Source: [Mycobacterium] crassicus (GTDB taxonomy: Bacteria; Actinomycetota; Actinomycetes; Mycobacteriales; Mycobacteriaceae). Taken from it: a DNA stretch of 46,244 bases. Shown in pieces: positions 40,773 to 46,244 of the stretch (position 1 is its first letter; each line of letters begins with the position of its first letter). The notes under the pieces were generated by a model. That model did not search any database and was not told the origin of the DNA. It saw only the letters and a program-made list of their open reading frames with translations. Position numbers and translations under genes: made by a program. The stretch lies in contig NZ_CP084029.1 of the NCBI RefSeq assembly GCF_020181615.1, positions 2,097,982 through 2,144,225 of the forward strand, given 5' to 3'.

Positions 40773-42281
40773 ATGCAACGGATCATCGGGACTGAAGTCG
40801 AATACGGCATCGCTTCGCCGTCGGATCCGACCGCCAACCCGATCCTCACCTCCACTCAGGCGGTGCTGGCCTACGCCGCGGCCGCCGGAATCCCGCGGGC
40901 CAAGCGCACCCGCTGGGACTACGAGGTGGAGTCCCCGCTGCGGGACGCCCGCGGCTTCGACCTGAGCCGCTCGTCCGGCCCGCCGCCGATCATCGACGCC
41001 GACGAGATCGGGGCGGCCAACATGATCCTCACCAACGGTGCGCGGCTCTACGTCGACCACGCTCATCCCGAGTACTCCGCGCCCGAGGTCACCGACCCGC
41101 TGGACGCGGTGATCTGGGACAAGGCCGGTGAGCGCGTGATGGAGGCCGCCGCCCGCTACGTGGCCAGCGTGCCGGGGGCCGCCAAGCTGCAGCTGTACAA
41201 GAACAACATCGATAACAAGGGCGCCTCCTACGGCACCCACGAGAACTACCTGATGAGCCGGCAGACGCCGTTCTCGTCGATCATCGCCGGCCTCACCCCG
41301 TTCCTGGTGTCGCGGCAGGTGGTCACCGGCTCCGGCCGCGTCGGCCTGGGCCCGGCCGGCGACGAACCGGGTTTCCAGCTGTCCCAGCGCGCCGACTACA
41401 TCGAGGTCGAGGTCGGGCTGGAGACCACCCTGAAACGCGGCATCATCAATACCCGCGACGAACCGCACGCCGACGCCGACAAGTACCGCCGGCTGCACGT
41501 CATCATCGGCGACGCGAACCTCGCCGAGACGTCGACGTATCTGAAGGTGGGTACCACCGCGCTGGTCCTGGACCTCATCGAGGAGGGGCATCAGCACGGG
41601 CTCGACCTCGGTGATCTGGCGCTGGCCCGGCCGGTGCGCGCGGTGCACGTGATCAGCCGTGACCCGACGCTGCGCGCGACTGTGGCGCTGGCCGACGGCC
41701 GCGAGATGACCGGTCTTGCGCTGCAACGGATCTACCTCGACCGGGCGGCCAAACTGGTGGACGCCCGCGATCCGGATCCGCGGGCCACCGACATCATCGA
41801 GACCTGGGCCCGCATCCTCGATCAGCTGGAGCGCGACCCGATGGAGTGCGCCGACCTGCTGGACTGGCCCGCCAAGCTGCGCCTATTGGAGGGCTTCCGG
41901 CAGCGGGAGAACCTGACCTGGTCGGCGCCGCGTCTGCACCTGATCGACCTGCAGTACTCCGACGTCCGGCTCGACAAGGGCCTGTACAACCGGCTGGTCG
42001 CCCGCGGTTCCATGCAGCGGCTGATCACCGAGCAGCAGGTGCTCGACGCGGTGGACAATCCGCCGACCGACACCCGCGCCTATTTCCGCGGGGAGTGTCT
42101 GCGCCGGTTCGGGGCCGACATCGCGGCCGCCAGCTGGGACTCGGTGATCTTCGACCTGGGCGGCGAGTCGCTGGTCCGAATCCCTACCCTGGAGCCGTTA
42201 CGCGGCAGCAAAGCCCACGTCGGGGCGCTTTTGGACTCGGTCGACAGCGCCGCTGAACTGGTCGAACAACTCACCAACTAG
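40773..42281 (+). CDS. dop: Pup deamidase/depupylase Dop
   Basis: A 502-residue carboxylate-amine-ligase-like enzyme. It deamidates the C-terminal glutamine of Pup to glutamate and removes Pup from substrates. GTEVEYG at residues 6-12 supplies metal-binding glutamates (E8, E10), and YVDHAHPEY contains D95, the proposed catalytic aspartate, and E100. The beginning [12 protein letters not shown] and the segment [20 protein letters not shown] identify Dop and not the ligase PafA, which is not in this window. M. tuberculosis has Rv2113-Rv2114 between mpa and dop, if I recall correctly; here the gap is 40 bases. Confidence 0.97.
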   Translation: MQRIIGTEVEYGIASPSDPTANPILTSTQAVLAYAAAAGIPRAKRTRWDYEVESPLRDARGFDLSRSSGPPPIIDADEIGAANMILTNGARLYVDHAHPEYSAPEVTDPLDAVIWDKAGERVMEAAARYVASVPGAAKLQLYKNNIDNKGASYGTHENYLMSRQTPFSSIIAGLTPFLVSRQVVTGSGRVGLGPAGDEPGFQLSQRADYIEVEVGLETTLKRGIINTRDEPHADADKYRRLHVIIGDANLAETSTYLKVGTTALVLDLIEEGHQHGLDLGDLALARPVRAVHVISRDPTLRATVALADGREMTGLALQRIYLDRAAKLVDARDPDPRATDIIETWARILDQLERDPMECADLLDWPAKLRLLEGFRQRENLTWSAPRLHLIDLQYSDVRLDKGLYNRLVARGSMQRLITEQQVLDAVDNPPTDTRAYFRGECLRRFGADIAAASWDSVIFDLGGESLVRIPTLEPLRGSKAHVGALLDSVDSAAELVEQLTN

Positions 42282-42380
42282 TCACCGCGCGTCTTAGCCC
42301 GCGTCAGGCTCGGTGCCGACGGTAGGGTGGAGAAACCGGCTGCACGGCATGTGCGGCCGATGGACATGCAGGAGGCAGCG

Positions 42381-42575
42381 ATGGCTCAGGAGCAGACCAA
42401 GCGCGGTGGTGGCGGTGGCGACGAAGACGATGCCACCGGTGCCGCGGCCGCCGGCCAGGAGCGTCGCGAGAAGTTGACCGGTGAGACCGACGATCTGCTC
42501 GATGAGATCGATGACGTGCTGGAAGAGAACGCGGAGGACTTCGTCCGTGCATACGTCCAAAAGGGCGGCCAGTGA
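42381..42575 (+). CDS. pup: prokaryotic ubiquitin-like protein Pup
   Basis: A 64-residue, intrinsically disordered, acidic tag. It starts [17 protein letters not shown], keeps the Mpa-binding helix region ([20 protein letters not shown]) and ends in GGQ. The C-terminal glutamine must be deamidated by Dop before ligation. AGGAGG lies 5 bases before the ATG. Its stop overlaps the prcB start (GTGA), coupling tag and protease translation. Same length as in M. tuberculosis. Confidence 0.99.
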   Translation: MAQEQTKRGGGGGDEDDATGAAAAGQERREKLTGETDDLLDEIDDVLEENAEDFVRAYVQKGGQ

Positions 42576-43471
42576 GCTGGCCCTTTCATGACCGACTCCC
42601 CGTCACTTCCGCGCTTCCCGGGCTGCCGTCCAACTCAGTAGATCTCTCGTCGTTCTCGGATTTCCTGCGCCGTCAGGCGCCGGACCTGCTGCCGGCGGGC
42701 AGCACCGGCTTGAACTCCGCGGCCGGAGTTGACCTGCCGCACGGCACCACTATCGTCGCGCTGAAGTACCCGGGCGGCGTGGTGATGGCCGGGGACCGAC
42801 GGTCCACGCAGGGCAACATGATCGCCGGGCGAGACGTCCGCAAGGTCTACATCACCGACGACTACACGGCCGCCGGGATCGCGGGCACCGCGGCCATCGC
42901 GGTCGAGTTCGCCCGGCTTTACGCCGTCGAACTGGAGCACTACGAAAAGCTCGAAGGGGTACCGCTGACGTTCGCCGGAAAGGTCAACCGGTTGGCGATC
43001 ATGGTGCGCGGCAACCTGGGCGCGGCGATGCAGGGGTTGCTGGCGCTGCCGCTGCTGGTGGCCTACGACATCGACGAAGCCGACGCGCAGCACGCCGGGC
43101 GCATCGTGTCGTTCGACGCGGCCGGCGGCTGGAACATCGAGGAAGAGGGCTACCAGGCGGTGGGCTCCGGCTCGCTGTTCGCCAAGTCGTCGATGAAGAA
43201 GCTCTACGCGCAGGTGAGCGACGCGGATTCGGCACTGCGGGTGGCCGTCGAGGCGCTCTATGACGCCGCCGACGACGATTCGGCCACCGGCGGACCGGAT
43301 TTGGTGCGCGGCATCTATCCGACGGCGGTGACGATCGGCGCCGACGGTGCGGCCGACATCCCGGAGGAGCGCATCGCCGAGCTGGCCCGGGAGGTCATCG
43401 AGAGCCGAACGCGCGGAGGAGCGTCCGCGCCGAAGGCCGGCGGAGCCAAGAGGGGCGGGGGTAAGAAATGA
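42572..43471 (+). CDS. prcB: 20S proteasome beta subunit
   Basis: A 299-residue precursor of the catalytic subunit. A 58-residue propeptide ends in HG, and T59 ([11 protein letters not shown]) becomes the N-terminal nucleophile after self-cleavage; the conserved D and K of the active site are in GDRRST and RKVYI. The C-terminal tail is Lys/Gly/Ala-rich ([14 protein letters not shown]). The GTG overlaps the pup stop and the stop overlaps prcA (ATGA). Seven copies form each of the two inner rings. Confidence 0.98.
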   Translation: MSWPFHDRLPVTSALPGLPSNSVDLSSFSDFLRRQAPDLLPAGSTGLNSAAGVDLPHGTTIVALKYPGGVVMAGDRRSTQGNMIAGRDVRKVYITDDYTAAGIAGTAAIAVEFARLYAVELEHYEKLEGVPLTFAGKVNRLAIMVRGNLGAAMQGLLALPLLVAYDIDEADAQHAGRIVSFDAAGGWNIEEEGYQAVGSGSLFAKSSMKKLYAQVSDADSALRVAVEALYDAADDDSATGGPDLVRGIYPTAVTIGADGAADIPEERIAELAREVIESRTRGGASAPKAGGAKRGGGKK

Positions 43472-44214
43472 GCTTCCCGTACTTCATCTCGCCCGAACAG
43501 GCGATGCGTGAGCGCAGCGAACTCGCCCGCAAGGGGATCGCCCGCGGTCGCAGCGTGGTGGCGTTGGCCTACGCCGACGGTGTGCTGTTCGTCGCCGAAA
43601 ACCCTTCGCGCTCACTGCAGAAGATCAGTGAACTCTATGACCGGGTCGGGTTCGCCGCGGCGGGCCGGATCAACGAGTTCGAGAACCTGCGCCGCGGTGG
43701 CATCCAGTTCGCCGACACCCGTGGCTATGCCTATGACCGCCGCGATGTCACCGCGCGCCAGTTGGCGAATGTCTACGCCCAGACCCTGGGCACGATCTTC
43801 ACCGAGCAGGCCAAGCCCTACGAGGTCGAACTGTGTGTCGCCGGTGTCGCTTACCAGGGCCAGACCAAAGCTCCTGAGCTGTACCGGATCACCTACGACG
43901 GGTCGATCACCGACGAACCGCACTTCGTGGTGATGGGCGGCACCACCGAGCCGGTGATCGCCGCTCTCAAGGAGTCTTACACCGAGAACGCCGCATTGGC
44001 CGATGCGCTGCACATCGCGGTGAACGCGCTGAAGAAGACAGACGCCGGCAACGGTTCCGAGCCGCGTGATCTGGGTCCGGGCACCCTCGAGGTGGCCATT
44101 CTGGACGCCAACCGGCCGAAGCGGGCATTTCGTAGGATCGCTCGGGCCGCGTTGGAAGAACTGTTGCCGCAAGCTGGTTCGTCGGGGGAGGCGTCAGGCG
44201 AGGCTCCCGACTAG
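43468..44214 (+). CDS. prcA: 20S proteasome alpha subunit
   Basis: A 248-residue gate-forming subunit that makes the outer rings and docks Mpa. It begins [20 protein letters not shown], the N-terminal gate peptide and H0 helix; then [22 protein letters not shown]; and the ring core ([39 protein letters not shown]). The C-terminus is Ser/Gly/Glu-rich. No propeptide or catalytic Thr, as expected for alpha. Its start overlaps prcB. Confidence 0.98.
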   Translation: MSFPYFISPEQAMRERSELARKGIARGRSVVALAYADGVLFVAENPSRSLQKISELYDRVGFAAAGRINEFENLRRGGIQFADTRGYAYDRRDVTARQLANVYAQTLGTIFTEQAKPYEVELCVAGVAYQGQTKAPELYRITYDGSITDEPHFVVMGGTTEPVIAALKESYTENAALADALHIAVNALKKTDAGNGSEPRDLGPGTLEVAILDANRPKRAFRRIARAALEELLPQAGSSGEASGEAPD

Positions 44215-44221
44215 GCCTTCC

Positions 44222-44875
44222 ATGGCGAAGAAGTACGGAGTCAAAGAGAAGGACCTGGTCGTCAGCCACATCATCGACCTGGTGCTGACCGGCAAGCTGC
44301 GCGGCGGTGACCGGATTGACCGCGACGCGATTGCCGCGGAGTTGGGGGTCAGCCGACTGCCGGTGCACGAGGCGGTCTCGCAGCTGGAGCACGACGGGTT
44401 TGTGGTCACCCATTACCGCCGTGGCGCGTTCGTCGAGCGTTTCGACGAGGCGGTGGTGCGCGAACATCACGAGTTGTACGCGATGTTGATCGGCATGGCG
44501 TCGGCCCGGGCGGCGGCCAACCCGACACCGCGCGTCCTCGCCGACCTCGCCGCGGCGATGCAGGCCATTCGAGACGCGCAGGGCCCGGCGGTCGGGGAGG
44601 CGGCCGTGGTGTTCCGCAAGATCATCGTCGACGAGTACGCCGGTCCTCGGCTGCGCGCGGAAATCAGTGCGGCGCAAGGCCTTCTACCGGTGCGGTTCTG
44701 GACCGACTACGACGATTACACGACTGAACTCATGGTCAGCTACGAGGCCGAGAATACCGCGATCCGCAACCGCGACCCCGACGCGGCCCGGGCGGCCTGC
44801 GCGGACCGGTCGGCGTGGCATGTCGATGCGGTGCTGGCCGAGTTGGCTGCGCGCGGCGTGTTGAACAACGGCTGA
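44222..44875 (+). CDS. GntR-family regulator (FCD type) downstream of prcA
   Basis: A 217-residue regulator with an N-terminal winged helix (VVSHIIDLVLTGKLRGGDRI; IAAELGVSRLPVHEAVSQLE; DGFVVTHYRRGAFVERF) and an all-helical C-terminal ligand domain of the FadR/VanR type with a likely metal or acid-binding pocket (ELYAMLIGMASARAA; FRKIIVDEY; SAWHVDAVLAEL). It starts seven bases after the prcA stop in the same direction, so it may be cotranscribed with the proteasome genes. I do not recall a GntR gene at this position in M. tuberculosis, where PE/PPE genes follow prcA. Ligand and targets unknown. Confidence 0.88.
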   Translation: MAKKYGVKEKDLVVSHIIDLVLTGKLRGGDRIDRDAIAAELGVSRLPVHEAVSQLEHDGFVVTHYRRGAFVERFDEAVVREHHELYAMLIGMASARAAANPTPRVLADLAAAMQAIRDAQGPAVGEAAVVFRKIIVDEYAGPRLRAEISAAQGLLPVRFWTDYDDYTTELMVSYEAENTAIRNRDPDAARAACADRSAWHVDAVLAELAARGVLNNG

Positions 44876-44885
44876 ACGGGACACC

Positions 44886-44920
44886 GCGGTCGCCGGGCCC
44901 GTGATGGACCCGACGACCGC
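44886..44920. terminator. hairpin between convergent GntR and PGRS genes
   Basis: GCGGTCGCCGGG (44886-44897) pairs with CCCGACGACCGC (44909-44920) with one mismatch and an 11-base loop, in the 62-base gap between convergent genes. It probably terminates from both sides; there is no U tract. Confidence 0.6.
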
Positions 44921-44937
44921 TGTGTCTGGGCGTCGGC

Positions 44938-46244
44938 TTACTCCGGCGGTGCGGAGTGGGCGCCGGCGCCGCCCGTTCCGCCGGCGCCGCCGACGGTCCC
45001 GGCGTGCGGGGTGCCGGACTGGCCGGGCCCGCCTGCGGTTTCGCCGGCCGCGCCGCCGTCGCCGCCGTCACCACCGTTGCCGCCGTTGACGGTTCCCGCG
45101 CCGTTGCCACCGTTGCCGCCGTTTCCACCTGCGCCGCCGTCACCGCTGGTGGCGGGTTGAGCGCCGGCGAGGTAGCCGGTGCCGCCGGCCCCGCCGTTGC
45201 CGGCGTTACCGCCGTTGCCGGCGTGGCTCGGACCGTGACCGAGATCGTTGGCCGGGGTGTCGACGCCGCCGCTGGCTCCGCCGGCGCCGCCATTGCCGCC
45301 GCTTCCGCCCGTGGTCGCGCCGGCACCGGCGCTGCCGCCGTTGCCGCCGTTGCCGCCGGAGGCGGTACCGGACCCGCCTGCACCGCCGTTGCCGCCGGCA
45401 CCGCCGGCACCTCCGGGGCCGAGCACGCTTCCGGTGTTGCCGCTGCCGTTGCCGCCGTTGCCGCCGTTGCCGCCCACGCTGACCACGCCGGGACCGGTGG
45501 CGCCATTGCCGCCGGCACCACCGTCGCCGCCGGGTGCCCCACTGGAAATGCCAAGGCCTCCGTCGCCGCCGTTGCCGCCGACGCTGTAGGTGGTGCCGTC
45601 GTGTTGCCAGCCGGTGCTGGTGCCGCCGTTGCCGCCGTTGCCGCCGCCCCAACTGCCGCCGCCGCCGTTACCGCCGGCGTAGCTGCCGGTGCCGCCGTTA
45701 CCGCCGTTGCCACCGGACCCGGGGGCGGTGGAGTAGCTGTCTCCGCCGAGGCCGCCGTCGCCGCCGACGGTCTTGATACTTGCGTCCGTGCCGATCCCGT
45801 TGCCGCCGTTGCCGCCGTTGCCGCCCACGCCGTAGGCGTTGAAGCCGCCGCCGCCGCCGTCGCCTCCCCGTCCGGCCGTGGCGTCGCCGCCGTCGCCGCC
45901 GTTGCCGCCGTGACTTGCCATGCTGTTGTGCTCGGAAGAACCGCCGCTGCCGCCCCAGCCGCCGGCCCCGCCGTTGAGGCCGGTGCCGCCGCGGCCGCCG
46001 TCACCGCCGTCACCGCCGATGTGGCCCGAGCCGCCGTCGCTGGCCCAGTTGGCGGCTCCGCCGTTGCCGAGGTAGTTGCCATCTGCGTCCTGGTAGGCGT
46101 CGCCGCCGTCACCACTGTTTCCGCCGTTGCCGCCGTTACCGGTAGTCCCGGCCTGCCCGTACATCGGACTGGTGTAGATGCTGGACCCACGGCCGCCGCC
46201 GATGCCGCCGTTGCCGCCCATGTTGCCCCAGCTGGCATTACCCC
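44938..46244 (-). CDS. PGRS-repeat protein, C-terminal part (runs off the window)
   Basis: About 435 codons of uninterrupted GGNGG/GGAGG repeats, ending in AHSAPPE and TAA. The N-terminus lies beyond 46244, so it is unknown whether this is a PE_PGRS, a signal-peptide PGRS like the gene at 33.2 kb, or something else. Non-glycine islands occur (SSIYTSPMYGQAG; STGWQHDGTTYSVGG; VDTPANDLGHGPSHAG). Landmark modules like those of the first PGRS gene are not obvious. It converges with the GntR gene. Confidence 0.85.
   Translation of the reverse strand, partial: GNASWGNMGGNGGIGGGRGSSIYTSPMYGQAGTTGNGGNGGNSGDGGDAYQDADGNYLGNGGAANWASDGGSGHIGGDGGDGGRGGTGLNGGAGGWGGSGGSSEHNSMASHGGNGGDGGDATAGRGGDGGGGGFNAYGVGGNGGNGGNGIGTDASIKTVGGDGGLGGDSYSTAPGSGGNGGNGGTGSYAGGNGGGGSWGGGNGGNGGTSTGWQHDGTTYSVGGNGGDGGLGISSGAPGGDGGAGGNGATGPGVVSVGGNGGNGGNGSGNTGSVLGPGGAGGAGGNGGAGGSGTASGGNGGNGGSAGAGATTGGSGGNGGAGGASGGVDTPANDLGHGPSHAGNGGNAGNGGAGGTGYLAGAQPATSGDGGAGGNGGNGGNGAGTVNGGNGGDGGDGGAAGETAGGPGQSGTPHAGTVGGAGGTGGAGAHSAPPE

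Overview
The window is high-GC actinobacterial DNA and almost certainly a Mycobacterium-group chromosome. It carries the bacterial proteasome locus (mpa, dop, pup, prcB, prcA), a mycothiol gene (mshC) and PGRS-type glycine-rich proteins. From about 11.1 kb onward the gene order follows, from memory, the M. tuberculosis block Rv2141c to Rv2109c. It is not M. tuberculosis itself: an integrative element, a TetR/PhyH pair and two PGRS genes break that order.

Left part (1-10.97 kb): accessory DNA. It opens with the tail of an IS3-family transposase, which abuts the 3' end of an apparently truncated STAND-NTPase gene with an N-terminal nuclease-like domain (Avs-like antiphage candidate). Next come an HD-domain protein, a Nudix hydrolase and an XRE/DUF5919-like regulator broken by an in-frame stop. 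A control region with an 18-bp palindrome and repeated TGTCCG words leads into a translationally coupled transfer and replication cassette: small protein, FtsK-like TraSA, rolling-circle Rep, 65-aa protein, serine integrase. The integrase has a one-base frameshift in a C run and stops inside a tRNA-Leu(GAG) gene, which marks the right junction. This is the layout of an actinomycete integrative and conjugative element (AICE), here probably decaying.

Middle part (11-33 kb): conserved chromosomal housekeeping. It holds an M20 peptidase, a PEBP protein, pyrD-DUF5703-lppL on the minus strand, then uppP, a histidine phosphatase, DUF3090 and a SCO1664-type kinase-like gene. A divergent TetR/PhyH insertion is followed by cysQ, mshC, an SDR, a PAC2 protein, metH, a HAD phosphatase, hisE-hisG, DUF4126, a thioesterase/Fe-S RecB-like nuclease pair, and trmI. 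Sulfur and one-carbon metabolism (cysQ, mshC, metH) and histidine synthesis are prominent.

Right part (33-46 kb): a 1397-aa exported PGRS protein without a PE domain and with a ~220-residue higher-order repeat; DUF503; two tandem secreted MTB12/LppK-like paralogues; and the Pup-proteasome genes. Mpa unfolds pupylated substrates, Dop deamidates Pup or removes it, and PrcA/PrcB form the 20S core. A GntR regulator follows, and a second, converging PGRS gene runs off the end of the window.

The best candidates for new biology are the broken Avs-like nuclease-STAND gene, the HD/Nudix/DUF5919 module with its palindromic control region, the DUF3090-SCO1664 kinase-like pair beside the sulfur genes, and the non-PE PGRS protein with a palindrome overlapping a near-leaderless promoter.
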